Shown: piece after piece, positions 17,333-26,656 of the stretch | How the letters are laid out: every line of letters starts with the position of its first letter | How positions within the stretch are numbered: the stretch's first letter is position 1 | Assembly (NCBI RefSeq): GCF_023256255.1 | Contig: NZ_JAGDXD010000027.1 | Span: 1 to 64,000 of the forward strand | DNA length: 64,000 nt | From: Caldivirga sp. | GTDB lineage: Archaea > Thermoproteota > Thermoprotei > Thermoproteales > Thermocladiaceae | Direction of reading: 5' to 3' | Notes under the pieces: model-generated | Told to the model about the DNA's origin: nothing | What the model saw: the letters and a program-made list of their open reading frames with translations, nothing else | Database searches by the model: none | Translations under genes and position numbers: made by a program

Positions 17333-18229
17333 ATGCCTGGAAATTTATTTAAGAACCAGCGGGCTAATGGTAATGAGGTAGTACCAATGAGGAGTAATAC
17401 TAGGTTATATCTAAAGGTGGCAACATTACTTGTTAGCGCTACATCGATTACCGAATTTTTAACTGGATTAATCATGAGTGTACCAGTGTTTATTGCTGAT
17501 GGCTTGCACACAATGCTTGATGTTGTAATACTGGGTTCACTTTACATTGGGCTTGGGCCAACCTTAAAACCACCTGACATGGATCACCCATATGGGCACT
17601 TTAAGTACAGGTACTTATCGATGTACACTGTTGCATTAATAATAATGGGTGCGTCGCTTTGGTTGATGGTTGAAACCATTATTAACATTACTAAGGGTGT
17701 TGTTGAGAAGGTACCTTTAGACTCAATGTATGTGGTAATCGCTGTAGCTGGTTTAGTGCTGAGTAGGTTACTTTACTTGAGGATTGGTTACATTAAGACG
17801 AATGACTTAATACTTAAGCTTGAGTTTAGGCATGCAATAGCCGACTTACTGGATGCAGTACTAATTGCAGCCGCAATGGTTGCTTCACTAGTAATACCCC
17901 TAATCCAGCCTATAGCTGTCCTTGCGATAGCAACATACCTAATATATCTAGGGATTAATTACTTCAAGGAGTCAATTAATGTACTACTTGATCAGGTTAA
18001 TCCAGGCATAGCAAGCAGGGTATATGGTATTGCAAGGGATCATAATGTAGCTGTTTCTGATGTTAAGGTTAAGAATACTGGCAACGGTTACGCAATTGAC
18101 CTGGTTATTAAGGTTCCAGGTTGGTATAGTGTTGAAGATGCGCATAGGATTGTGAATGAACTTGAAGGTGACATAATGAGAAGTATACCATCAGTAGTAG
18201 CCGTGAACACTCATGTTGAACCAGCCTAA
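17333..18229 (+). CDS. Cation diffusion facilitator (CDF) family metal exporter
   Basis: A membrane exporter of divalent metals such as zinc, iron or manganese in exchange for protons. Six helices are visible. IADGLHTMLDV in helix 2 supplies Asp56, His59 and Asp63. HAIADLLDAV in helix 5 supplies the partner His and Asp of the transport site. DHPYGHFK is the usual loop after helix 2. A cytoplasmic C-terminal domain (from about 215) ends in NTHVEP. Metal specificity is not certain from these residues. The promoter holds an inverted repeat that may bind a metal sensor. Confidence 0.85.
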   Translation: MPGNLFKNQRANGNEVVPMRSNTRLYLKVATLLVSATSITEFLTGLIMSVPVFIADGLHTMLDVVILGSLYIGLGPTLKPPDMDHPYGHFKYRYLSMYTVALIIMGASLWLMVETIINITKGVVEKVPLDSMYVVIAVAGLVLSRLLYLRIGYIKTNDLILKLEFRHAIADLLDAVLIAAAMVASLVIPLIQPIAVLAIATYLIYLGINYFKESINVLLDQVNPGIASRVYGIARDHNVAVSDVKVKNTGNGYAIDLVIKVPGWYSVEDAHRIVNELEGDIMRSIPSVVAVNTHVEPA

Positions 18230-18231
18230 TT

Positions 18232-19329
18232 TTAAGGGCCGGCAACCGCCATGTAATGACGCCCCAACTCACCGGTAATGCTTGCTATATCACTATTCTT
18301 AAGGTTTGATAAGAAGTTAACATACCTTGTGTAGTAATCCTCAGGTAAACCATACAGGGGTATTATTGAATACATTTGTGTCAATCCCTCTGGTGACTCA
18401 GCCCTAACAGTTAACCTCCCCCTCTGATTACCCTTAACCATTTCAACATCATTATCGTTAACTACGCTCATTGACTCGGTTGTCTTAAGTATGAGTTCCT
18501 TAACCTCATTAACGTACTTCTCCCTCGTACCTGCTAACGCAATCAAGAAGCCAACACCACCTAAGGGTACGTAAGTTGAGTAGGCATAGTAAGCTAAACC
18601 CCTCTTAACCCTAATCTCAACGTAAAGCCTACTAATCAAACCCATGCCGCCTAGGAGCGTATTGAAGGCCATGTAGTTGAAGACTCTGCCATATATTGAG
18701 TCCGCAGGGTAGGCAACGGCGATAGTGCTTTGAACCTTACCGCTTAACTTCACTTTAGCTTCACCATCCCCATACCTCCTTACGCTTGGCCATTTTGCAT
18801 TAGCCGGGGAGCCGCCTATATCCACATCACCACCTATTGCAGTCACTGAGTAGTAGGCTAAGTTATCAAGGGCTCTCCTAACATCCTCAGGCTTAACCCT
18901 ACTTAAGTCAACCCCAAGAAGAACCTCTGGGTGATTTCCATAGGGTGAACCAGGTATTAAGCCCTTAAGCGCCTCAGCCATTGCCCTTGCAGCTGTATCC
19001 TCCCTAGCTACGTTAACCTGCGTTGATGCTTCATTAATTGCCCTATCCAGTAGGCTTAGGTCAACTTTTGTTAATGCATCCCACAGGCCCTTAAGTAGGC
19101 TTAAATTACCCTTATGGGTCTTTATTGATACCGTTAATTGATCCCACGAGTTACTGAAGGATACAGTTACCCCATTCTTCTCCAGCTCCATGATTCCCCT
19201 TGACCACTTCCATAAGTTAACTAATACCCTTGATAACCCTGGGACATCCTCATTAACTAAACCTAGGTTTAACTTAACGTCAACAACAAGTGATTCACTC
19301 CAATGGCTTAGCTTCATTACCTTAGCCAT
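18232..19329 (-). CDS. M16 peptidase-like subunit lacking the zinc motif
   Basis: This is the second gene of a pair and overlaps the active M16 gene by 8 bases. The M16 fold is suggested by length, by RVKRGLAYYAYSTYVPLGG (the Arg/Tyr substrate-binding motif) and by GLISRLYVEIRVKRGL. The N-terminal HxxEH zinc motif is absent. Pairs like this form heterodimers, with one catalytic chain and one chain that binds substrate, as in mitochondrial processing peptidase. Confidence 0.75.
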   Translation of the reverse strand: MAKVMKLSHWSESLVVDVKLNLGLVNEDVPGLSRVLVNLWKWSRGIMELEKNGVTVSFSNSWDQLTVSIKTHKGNLSLLKGLWDALTKVDLSLLDRAINEASTQVNVAREDTAARAMAEALKGLIPGSPYGNHPEVLLGVDLSRVKPEDVRRALDNLAYYSVTAIGGDVDIGGSPANAKWPSVRRYGDGEAKVKLSGKVQSTIAVAYPADSIYGRVFNYMAFNTLLGGMGLISRLYVEIRVKRGLAYYAYSTYVPLGGVGFLIALAGTREKYVNEVKELILKTTESMSVVNDNDVEMVKGNQRGRLTVRAESPEGLTQMYSIIPLYGLPEDYYTRYVNFLSNLKNSDIASITGELGRHYMAVAGP

Positions 19330-20569
19330 AGTAAACCACCACCGCTGATTTTATAAGCTCCTCCACATGATTAACGTAATCCTCAGCCCCTAAGCTTTGG
19401 GCATTACTCATCAGTTTCACTAGGTGTTCTGGGTCATTGGCGAATAACTCACCCACACCGTACAATTGACCAAGCTTACTGGGGGAGTCAATGGTGCTGT
19501 ATAGCCTAGCCTTAATTCTGGCAATTGCACTATTAACCTCATCGGCATTAGGCTTTTCTGAAATAACCTCAATCAACTTGTTATAGGCCTTATCAGGGTC
19601 CTTAACCCCCCTCAATACTATACCGTAGGGGCCATTCATGTACGTTAATTCATAACTGGCGTAAACACTTGAGGCGGTACCATCCTCAACAAGCCTATAT
19701 AACCTAGCAAACCTAGGTATTGAGGCTGGTTCACCTGCTGTTAAACCATAGGCTAATCGCCTATCGCCAATCAATATGAAATCTACGAATAACTGCCTTG
19801 AGAAGCCTTGGGCGTTATGTAAGCCAGGTGACTTAAATAATGTAAGAAGCCTAGGAACAAGTGTTGAACCCTTCATAGTTATCTTAATAACACCGTTGAA
19901 TTGCTCATCCCAAGGCTCAACATCCCCCTTAACCCCCTCAGGTTCAATCTTACTGAAGTATAACTCAGCAAGCTTTCCCACATCCTCTTTCGTTAAACCT
20001 CCCACGGCAACTAGGACTGCGTTAGATGGATTATAGTACTGCCTATAGTAGTTATATAATTCATCACGCTTAACGGTCTCAAGATCCCTCCTAACGCCAA
20101 TAACCATATGCCTATATGGATGTGAATCCCACATTTTCCTACCAGCCACAAGCATCATCCTAAATTCCTCATCATTCTCACCCATGTCGAACTCACTCAA
20201 TACAATGTTCCTTTCAAGCTCAAACTCATTTTCAAGAAATAAAGCATTCCTCATTCTCCTAGACTCAATCATGAAGCCTAATTCAGCCTTATCAATGGGG
20301 AGAACCTCAACATAGGCTGTTGTATCGTAGGTGGTGAAACCGTTGAAGTAGCCACCAACCCCCTCCACTAGCTCATCAATACTCTTCTCTAGTCCTTTAA
20401 TACTCCTGAAGAGTACATGCTCAACAAGGTGGGAACCCCCATATATGCCGTCCTTTTCGTTCTTAGCCCCAACATTGTAGAAAACATATATGGCCTCAAC
20501 CTCACTATTAGGTATGTGTGATCCAACAACCCTTAATCCATTACTAAGCCTTACACTGAACACGTTCAT
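19322..20569 (-). CDS. M16 zinc metallopeptidase (catalytic subunit)
   Basis: The inverted zinc motif HLVEH lies at residues 47-51 in GGSHLVEHVLFRS, and a downstream ELERNIVLSEF segment supplies the third zinc-ligand Glu region. The 415-residue length is typical of single-lobe-pair M16B enzymes that act on short peptides or signal sequences. It is translated with the non-catalytic partner downstream through an 8-base overlap. No signal peptide is seen, so it probably works in the cytoplasm. Confidence 0.85.
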   Translation of the reverse strand: MNVFSVRLSNGLRVVGSHIPNSEVEAIYVFYNVGAKNEKDGIYGGSHLVEHVLFRSIKGLEKSIDELVEGVGGYFNGFTTYDTTAYVEVLPIDKAELGFMIESRRMRNALFLENEFELERNIVLSEFDMGENDEEFRMMLVAGRKMWDSHPYRHMVIGVRRDLETVKRDELYNYYRQYYNPSNAVLVAVGGLTKEDVGKLAELYFSKIEPEGVKGDVEPWDEQFNGVIKITMKGSTLVPRLLTLFKSPGLHNAQGFSRQLFVDFILIGDRRLAYGLTAGEPASIPRFARLYRLVEDGTASSVYASYELTYMNGPYGIVLRGVKDPDKAYNKLIEVISEKPNADEVNSAIARIKARLYSTIDSPSKLGQLYGVGELFANDPEHLVKLMSNAQSLGAEDYVNHVEELIKSAVVVYYG

Positions 20570-20676
20570 AGTGAAGTATTTTAATTAAGGATTTAAAGTG
20601 TTTAGGCATTGAATTCTTGGTTTTTATTTTAAATTAACCAATAGGGTTATTTAACATTAATGAGGTTATTCAATTA

Positions 20677-21372
20677 ATGCCTTTATCGTTCTTTAATAGG
20701 AGAGAGGACAAGGTTAGGAGGAAGATGGAGTCCTACAAGGGATGGAGGGTTATTGATGATAACGGTAGAGAATTAGGTAGGGTGGTTTCTGTGGATTATC
20801 AAGTGAACCGTGATGGCAATAACTTGATGGTGAAGGTAATGGGCTTAAACGTGAGTAGGGATGGGCAGGTCATTAAATATAGTACCGCTAATAATGTGCT
20901 TAAATTTAATGATGAGGAAAGGGTTATTGTTGTTAAGCCTAAGAATGAGCTGGAGGCAACCATTAATGATGTTAAGGCTAAGCTTGAGGATACTGTTAGT
21001 AAGTTGAGGAAGGTTAATGAAATGCTCCTTAAGTTAGGTGACGTAATGCTTAACATGATTAGTAATAATGAGAGAATTCCTCAGGATTTAGTGGATAAGT
21101 TTAGGAAGATGTTGGAAAATGAGAGGGAAAGGTATGTTAGGGAGTGTGATGAGAGGATTGAGAAGTTGACTAGGATAATAGGTGAATTAGATGCTAGGAT
21201 TTCCGAAATGGAGACTGAGTATGGTGAGCTTAAGTTGAAGAGTGAGATAAGTCAACTCCAGGATGAAGATAAGGGTAAGCTCATGGCTCTTAAGGATAAC
21301 TTAGATAGGTTAAGGAATATTAGGAATGAGATAACCATGTTGGTTTATAAATATAGGGGTGAGTGCATTTAG
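20677..21372 (+). CDS. PRC-barrel-like domain plus long coiled coil
   Basis: Residues about 18-90 form a small beta-rich domain opening with GWRVIDDNGRELGRVVSVD, a PRC-barrel-like signature. Residues about 90-225 are a long, highly charged coiled coil in several heptad blocks. This barrel-plus-coil layout recalls CdvA, the membrane-binding division protein of other crenarchaea, but the sequence match is not strong and Thermoproteales are thought to lack the Cdv system. A TATA box (gttatttaaca, 20644-20654) fits a leaderless ATG. The 3' end overlaps moaA by 4 bases. Confidence 0.6.
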   Translation: MPLSFFNRREDKVRRKMESYKGWRVIDDNGRELGRVVSVDYQVNRDGNNLMVKVMGLNVSRDGQVIKYSTANNVLKFNDEERVIVVKPKNELEATINDVKAKLEDTVSKLRKVNEMLLKLGDVMLNMISNNERIPQDLVDKFRKMLENERERYVRECDERIEKLTRIIGELDARISEMETEYGELKLKSEISQLQDEDKGKLMALKDNLDRLRNIRNEITMLVYKYRGECI

Positions 21373-22334
21373 CCAACCCTTAACCTAACCTTAATGTTAC
21401 TTAGCTTTAATTGAGTATTGGAATCCTTAAAGTTTGGTTCCCTCAGTTCATTAGCCCTCTGGAAGGCCTTAATTAACCCATCAACATCCCTATTCTTAAT
21501 GAGATCCCAAACCTTAACTGAGGGAGGCTTATAGAGGCAGGTCTTAAGCCAACCATCGCTTGTTAATCTCATTGTGGTGCAGCCAGCGCAGAAGCTTGGA
21601 TTCATGTAATTCTTCACAATCTCAACCTTAACCCCATCAACACTAAACAGAGGCCTATTATGTAAGTCAACCCTACTTCCAAGGAACCTTCCCCGCTCCA
21701 TGAGCTGCTTAACTACTATATTTAAGTCAACGTAGTTTTCATCAAATGAAACCTCCCCATACCCAACCGGCATGAGTTCTATTAACTGCAGTGAGAAGCC
21801 ATGCTTTGCAGCGAAGCTTATTAAATCATCAACCTCATCAACGTTAACCTTAGTAACAACCATGTTAAGCTTCACATTGCTGAATCCAGCATCCTTAGCC
21901 TTAAGTAACCCATCAATAACCTTATTAAACACCTTAGGGCTTGTCCCAGTTATGAATGCGTACCTCTCAGGCTTAAGGCTATGTAGTGACACATTCAGCC
22001 TCATTAATCCAGCCTCACGAAGCCTTGAAGCTAGTTCGCCGAGGAGGTAACCATTAGTTGTTAAGGATAGGTCCTTGGGCTTCCTCAGACTTAGCTCCTC
22101 AATTATCTTAGTAATATCATTACGTAATAGTGGTTCACCACCAGTTAACTTAAAGTCCATTACGCCAACCCTCATGGCAACCTCAGCGGTGAAACCAATG
22201 TCCTCAGGCGTCAATGATGGAACATGCCTATTCTGTCCCTCAAAGTGGCAGAAGAAGCAGTTGAAGTTGCATTCACTGTTAACCACAATCCTAAGCTTCA
22301 ATAATGGTCTACCATACTTATCAATTAAAACCAC
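21369..22334 (-). CDS. moaA: GTP 3',8-cyclase (radical SAM molybdenum cofactor enzyme)
   Basis: The first step of molybdopterin synthesis. CNFNCFFCH is the radical-SAM CxxxCxxC cluster. A second cluster is formed by FCAGCTTMRL and the later TCLYKP. The ATG at 22394 is possible, but MoaA proteins normally begin with a short LIDKYGRP-type segment right before the SAM motif. The GTG at 22334 gives exactly that (VLIDKYGRPLLKLRI) and sits 27 bases from a TATA box at 22357-22365, so I prefer it. Molybdenum or tungsten enzymes are common in this lineage. Confidence 0.88.
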   Translation of the reverse strand: MVLIDKYGRPLLKLRIVVNSECNFNCFFCHFEGQNRHVPSLTPEDIGFTAEVAMRVGVMDFKLTGGEPLLRNDITKIIEELSLRKPKDLSLTTNGYLLGELASRLREAGLMRLNVSLHSLKPERYAFITGTSPKVFNKVIDGLLKAKDAGFSNVKLNMVVTKVNVDEVDDLISFAAKHGFSLQLIELMPVGYGEVSFDENYVDLNIVVKQLMERGRFLGSRVDLHNRPLFSVDGVKVEIVKNYMNPSFCAGCTTMRLTSDGWLKTCLYKPPSVKVWDLIKNRDVDGLIKAFQRANELREPNFKDSNTQLKLSNIKVRLRVG

Positions 22335-22426
22335 GCCGTTGACTTTACTTAACCCATTTTTAAACGTTTTTAAGTCAACAAAATTACACTGCATTCCTTA
22401 AAAACAAGCGTATTGGTTTGTGGGAA

Positions 22427-23413
22427 GTGAGGTACTCGGTTAAGCCACGTAGGTTAAAGGAGGGTTCAACAGTAATGCTCATAGCCCCATCGGCGCCCCC
22501 TGGTTACCCAGGGAGTGGTTCAACACTTAACATTGGGATTGATTACCTTAGGAGGAAGGGTTTAAAGGTGATACTTGGTGATACTGTCAAGTTCGCCTTA
22601 AACAGGGGATTTCACTCAGCCTCAGATGAGGTTAGGGCTAGGGATATCATGAATGCCTTCACTAGGGATGATGTTGATGCTGTATGGTGCTTAAGAGGCA
22701 TGAGCGGGGCCTTTAGGGTTATTAGGCTCCTCGATTACGAGGTAATTAAGGAGCACCCTAAGGTGTTGGTGGGGTTCAGTGACATAACGGCCCTACAGAC
22801 TGCAGTGTATGCTAAGGCTGGAGTACCATCATTGCAGGCTCCAATGCTTGACCTTAACGTAACACCTAGTGAGACTGGCCTAAGTAGATTCAAGAGGGAT
22901 ACGGATATGGCGTTAAGTATACTTAAAGGTGAGGTAATGGAGCTTAAACCCCTTCAGGATGGGCCATTTCCAAGAGTAATAACACCAGGTAAGGCAAGTG
23001 GCGTAATGATTGGTGGTAACCTACTGAAGTTCCTCCTCCCTCAATCAATACCAAGCTTCAAAATTAACCCAGAGGGTAAGGTCTTATTCATTGAGGAAAT
23101 AGCGCTACAGATACATAGGTTTGATGAATACTTAACGGCATTAGGACTATTAGGGATTCTTGGGGGAGTTAACGCCATCGTCTACGGTGAAATACCTGAG
23201 TTGAGGGAGTGGCAGGTTGGGGGCAGTATTGTTGAGTCAATTATTGATGCCACCAAGACCTATAATCCTAATGCCCCCTCATTCCTAAATTACCCATGTT
23301 GCCACGGGGGAGATCAACAGGGCTTAAACACGTACCCAGTACCCTTAGGCATTAATGTTGAGGTTAACGCCGATGATGCAACCGTAATAATGAAGGAGGC
23401 CCTCGTTGAGTAA
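22427..23413 (+). CDS. S66 family peptidase (LD-carboxypeptidase/MccF-like)
   Basis: A serine peptidase of the LD-carboxypeptidase family. The nucleophile Ser is in VGFSDITALQ (about residue 118 from this start). FIEEIALQIHRFDEYL carries the Glu, and YPCCHGGDQ carries the His of the Ser-Glu-His triad. Bacterial members trim L,D-peptide bonds in murein tetrapeptides or inactivate microcin C. A TTG at 22418 is also open, but a TATA box at 22396-22404 places transcription near 22426, favouring the GTG at 22427. A GlcNAc-kinase-like gene follows, which supports a sugar-peptide salvage role. Confidence 0.82.
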   Translation: MRYSVKPRRLKEGSTVMLIAPSAPPGYPGSGSTLNIGIDYLRRKGLKVILGDTVKFALNRGFHSASDEVRARDIMNAFTRDDVDAVWCLRGMSGAFRVIRLLDYEVIKEHPKVLVGFSDITALQTAVYAKAGVPSLQAPMLDLNVTPSETGLSRFKRDTDMALSILKGEVMELKPLQDGPFPRVITPGKASGVMIGGNLLKFLLPQSIPSFKINPEGKVLFIEEIALQIHRFDEYLTALGLLGILGGVNAIVYGEIPELREWQVGGSIVESIIDATKTYNPNAPSFLNYPCCHGGDQQGLNTYPVPLGINVEVNADDATVIMKEALVE

Positions 23414-23453
23414 GTGTAATGAGACTTAAATACTCCCAACTAGCCTACACCCA

Positions 23454-24443
23454 GTGGTTAAGGTAATATTAGGAATTGATGGAGGTGCAACTAAAACTGA
23501 AGCTGCGGTAATATCCTATGATGGCGTATTACTGGCCCTTGGGCAAGCCGGCCCCTCAAACCCAGCAGCATTACCCATTAATGAGGTCTGCGATAATATT
23601 TCAACAAGCATAATTAACGCGTTAAGGAAGGTTAGCGGTGACATTAACGTTATTGCACTAAGCCTATCAATGGCCGGTTACCTGGGTGGTGTCTGGGATG
23701 GTGAAATAAGGAAATGTATAAAGAGCAAACTGGGTGATTACGTTAAGGACGCTAGAATCTACATTACTGAAGACATTGAGGCTGCCCATGCTTCAGCATT
23801 CTTAACGGGTGATGGGGCAGTAGGCATATTGGGTACTGGTAGTAACTTCTACGGAAAGTACGCCGGTAAGAGAGCTAGGGTTGGTGGATGGGGGCACTTG
23901 ATTGATGATGAAGGTGGTGCTTATCATATTGGGGCCTTAGGTTTATCAACAGTAGTGAGGTCATATGATGGTAGGATTGGGGAAACAATCCTAGTTAAGT
24001 ATGCATTAAGCCAATACTCAGCTTCAAGTGTTGAGGAGTTGGTCGCTAAGGTTTACTCAGCAAAGGACGTTAAAGGTGCTGTGGCTTCCTTCGCTAGGAG
24101 TGTTTTTAATGCCGCTAAGGAAGGTGATAAGGAGGCTTTATTAATATTAAGAAGGGAGACCGAGGAGATTGCCTTGGCACTAACCACAGTGGTTAAGAGG
24201 CTTGGTGCTACTGAATTGCCCATAGCGTTAATGGGGGGTACATATATGGCTAATAGGGACTTATGGAGACCAATGATTGAGGAGGAGTTAAGTAAACTAA
24301 TGAGTAGGCAAGTAACCGTGGGTGAACCATTAATAAGACAGTCCTGTGCAGCATCAGTGATACCCATTAATGCTGGTGAACGTTTCAGTGATAGTTACTT
24401 AACCAATATTGTTAACTCCTGTAGTGCTAAGCATGAGCAATAG
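23454..24443 (+). CDS. BadF/BadG-type ATPase, N-acetylglucosamine kinase-like sugar kinase
   Basis: The fold is an ASKHA kinase: GIDGGATKTEAAV (phosphate 1), DIEAAHASAF with GDGAVGILGTGSNFYG (phosphate 2), VGGWGHLIDDEGGAYHIG (sugar-binding loop of NAGK) and ALMGGTYMA (adenosine motif). Close archaeal relatives are broad ATP-dependent hexokinases that accept glucose, glucosamine and GlcNAc. The GTG start lies about 25 bases after acttaaatac (23424-23433). It sits 40 bases after the S66 peptidase but has its own promoter. Benzoyl-CoA reductase activators share the fold but are less likely given the NAGK loop. Confidence 0.82.
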   Translation: MVKVILGIDGGATKTEAAVISYDGVLLALGQAGPSNPAALPINEVCDNISTSIINALRKVSGDINVIALSLSMAGYLGGVWDGEIRKCIKSKLGDYVKDARIYITEDIEAAHASAFLTGDGAVGILGTGSNFYGKYAGKRARVGGWGHLIDDEGGAYHIGALGLSTVVRSYDGRIGETILVKYALSQYSASSVEELVAKVYSAKDVKGAVASFARSVFNAAKEGDKEALLILRRETEEIALALTTVVKRLGATELPIALMGGTYMANRDLWRPMIEEELSKLMSRQVTVGEPLIRQSCAASVIPINAGERFSDSYLTNIVNSCSAKHEQ

Positions 24444-24469
24444 TAGTGAGGTACTTCAATAGAGTTTGG

Positions 24470-24599
24470 CCTTCATTGCGGCTATTAGTCACTCAGCTTC
24501 ATCACTTCTTCTTCCCCGTGCCGTCTATGGGAGTGGGAGGCCACTTCCTTTTCCCTCGAGGAGCTTCACAGTTGGCGCCCTCCAATTAAGCATTGAAGG
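24470..24599. other. GC-rich block bounded by a 10-bp imperfect inverted repeat in a 318-base gap
   Basis: The gap 24444-24761 holds no convincing gene. Within it, CCTTCATTGC (24470-24479) and GCATTGAAGG (24590-24599) are inverted repeats with one mismatch, and the 110 bases between are richer in G and C than the surroundings. Possible readings are a structured RNA, a small non-autonomous mobile element, or a remnant of an insertion sequence. The rest of the gap (24600-24730) shows nothing I can name, apart from the ahcY TATA box at 24731-24740. Confidence 0.35.
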
Positions 24600-24761
24600 G
24601 AAAAATAGTTACGTGAAAGTATCATAGACATGAGTATTGTGAATTCATGGTTAGGTCTAACGTAATGCGTGGATCATGTGGTTCTTATAGTGAGTGTGAA
24701 ATCTCAATACGTGGAGATTGTTAGTTAAACACTTTTAAACGTATTAAGCCTAGGTTCAGCA

Positions 24762-26081
24762 ATGGTTGAATCTAAGGTTAAGGATAAGTCATTAGCAGCT
24801 AAGGGGAGGCTTCAGATTGAGTGGGCTGAATCACACATGCCGGTGCTGATGGCTATTAGAGAGAGGTTCAGTAGAGAAAAACCCTTTAAGGGTGTTAGAA
24901 TAGCCGCGAGCCTTCACGTTACTAAGGAGACCGCGGTCTTAGCTAAAACTCTAGCTGCTGGTGGTGCAGATGTTTACCTAGCGCCAAGCAACCCACTCTC
25001 CACTCAGGATGATGTTGCGGCAGCATTGGCTGAGGAGGGTATTCATGTGTATGCTTGGAAGGGTATGAGTAATAGGGAGTATTACAATGCAATAGGCTTC
25101 GCCATATCCTCAGAGCCCATTATAACTCTTGATGATGGGGGTGATGTAGCTGGTACACTGCATAAGTTGGCTTTAGGTATTACTGATGAATCAGTCAAGT
25201 ACGCCCTTGAGATAGCAGGTAATAAGGATTACGTTAGCCTGATTAAGAAGATACTTGGTGGCACTGAGGAAACCACTACAGGAGTCATTAGGTTTAGGGC
25301 TATGGAGAAGGATGGGAAGTTAATGTACCCTATAATAGCTGTTAACGACTCCTATACTAAGTATCTTTTCGATAATAGGTATGGTACTGGTCAATCAACT
25401 TGGGACGGAATAATAAGAGCAACTAACCTACTGGTTGCAGGGAAGGTAATCGTAATAGCAGGATATGGGTGGGTTGGGAGGGGAGTTGCAATGAGGGCTA
25501 GGGGGCTTGGGGCTAGGAGGGTTATAGTTACTGAAGTCAACCCTATAAGGGCCCTTGAGGCAGTCTTCGATGGATTCGAGGTTATGCCAATGAATGAAGC
25601 AGCTGAAATAGGTGACATATTCATAACAGCCACAGGTGACATAAGGGTCATAAACCTCGACCACATGTTAAGAATGAAGAATGGTGCTGTATTAGCTAAT
25701 ACGGGGCATTTCAACGTTGAGATTGATGTGGAGGCCCTTGAGAAGAATGCTAAATCCAAGAGGGAGATCAGGCCATACGTGGTGGAATATCTCCTGCCTA
25801 ATGGTAAGAAAGTATACTTAATAGCAGAGGGTAGGTTGGTTAACCTAGCAGCTGCAGAGGGGCATCCAAGTGAAGTAATGGACATGTCCTTTAGTAATCA
25901 AGCATTAGCAGCAGAGTATATTTTGAAAAATAAGGGTAAATTAATGCCGAGGGTTTACAGGTTACCTCAGGATATTGATGAGGAGATAGCTAGACTTAAG
26001 TTGACCTCAATGGGAATTAGATTTGATTCCTTAACTGAGGAGCAGGCTAAGTATATTTCAAGTTGGGAGACTGGCACATAA
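24762..26081 (+). CDS. ahcY: S-adenosylhomocysteinase
   Basis: Hydrolyses S-adenosylhomocysteine to adenosine and homocysteine and so keeps methyltransferases active. It has [12 protein letters not shown] near the N-terminus, CNPLSTQDD-type [26 protein letters not shown], the NAD-binding [18 protein letters not shown], and [10 protein letters not shown] near residue 310. The C-terminal tail with [19 protein letters not shown] is highly conserved. At 439 residues it is the archaeal short form. The promoter acttttaaac lies about 27 bases before the ATG. Confidence 0.95.
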   Translation: MVESKVKDKSLAAKGRLQIEWAESHMPVLMAIRERFSREKPFKGVRIAASLHVTKETAVLAKTLAAGGADVYLAPSNPLSTQDDVAAALAEEGIHVYAWKGMSNREYYNAIGFAISSEPIITLDDGGDVAGTLHKLALGITDESVKYALEIAGNKDYVSLIKKILGGTEETTTGVIRFRAMEKDGKLMYPIIAVNDSYTKYLFDNRYGTGQSTWDGIIRATNLLVAGKVIVIAGYGWVGRGVAMRARGLGARRVIVTEVNPIRALEAVFDGFEVMPMNEAAEIGDIFITATGDIRVINLDHMLRMKNGAVLANTGHFNVEIDVEALEKNAKSKREIRPYVVEYLLPNGKKVYLIAEGRLVNLAAAEGHPSEVMDMSFSNQALAAEYILKNKGKLMPRVYRLPQDIDEEIARLKLTSMGIRFDSLTEEQAKYISSWETGT

Positions 26082-26144
26082 TAGATCCTTAATGCTAAGG
26101 ATGAGACAACGTTAGGGTTAAAACTAAAAGCAGTAATACCGATT

Positions 26145-26564
26145 GTGGGCTCTAGCGATGGTTTAAGCGACCTAGAGAGAATGATATTGGCGCACATCTA
26201 TAAGTATGGTCCAGATACACCATGGTTACTTGCTAGAAGACTTCTTGGGGCAGCCGGCTGGAGCCCAATAGTACCTGAGGATGAAGTTGAGAAGGCGTGT
26301 AAACACCTTGTTCAAATTAATCTACTTCAGGAGTTTAAAGGGAGTCTGAAAGGAAAGGTAACCAGTTCTGTTAAACCATGGCTTAAGGTTAAGCAACATA
26401 ACCCTGAAAGAAGAGGCAGGGGAGTTTACTATGATTTAACTAAGGAAGGAAGAAGAATAGCAGGGTATATTTGGAAGAATGATATAAGAAATTTAAAACA
26501 TAAGAATCATTTAAATTACTATATTTTTAAAAATCAAGGCAATAGTAAAAATAAGAAAAGTTAA
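26145..26564 (+). CDS. Small winged-helix protein (DUF2250-like)
   Basis: The 139-residue protein has a winged-helix profile: an N-terminal helical part (LSDLERMILAHIYKYGPDTPWLLARRLLG), a second helix-turn-helix region (VEKACKHLVQINLLQEFKG) and a wing ending in GVYYDLTKEGRRIAGYI. It resembles archaeal DUF2250 proteins of unknown function. The C-terminal 30 residues are Lys/Asn-rich and probably disordered. The GTG start follows a TATA-like box by about 27 bases. Confidence 0.65.
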   Translation: MGSSDGLSDLERMILAHIYKYGPDTPWLLARRLLGAAGWSPIVPEDEVEKACKHLVQINLLQEFKGSLKGKVTSSVKPWLKVKQHNPERRGRGVYYDLTKEGRRIAGYIWKNDIRNLKHKNHLNYYIFKNQGNSKNKKS

Positions 26565-26656
26565 TAAATGATTTAAAACTATATTAATGGGACCATATTG
26601 TAGATACTCAAAATGACAAACAATAGATAGTACCTAAGTTTTAATATAATTATCTA

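Noticed and set aside
24500-24540. Box C/D motif on the minus strand (gtgatgaagctga)
   Set aside because: The C-like and D-like boxes are only two bases apart, so no guide sequence could fit between them.
25391-25885. A 164-codon open frame antisense to ahcY
   Set aside because: It lies wholly inside a highly conserved gene, has no promoter or recognisable motif, and its composition is that of a reverse-complement frame.
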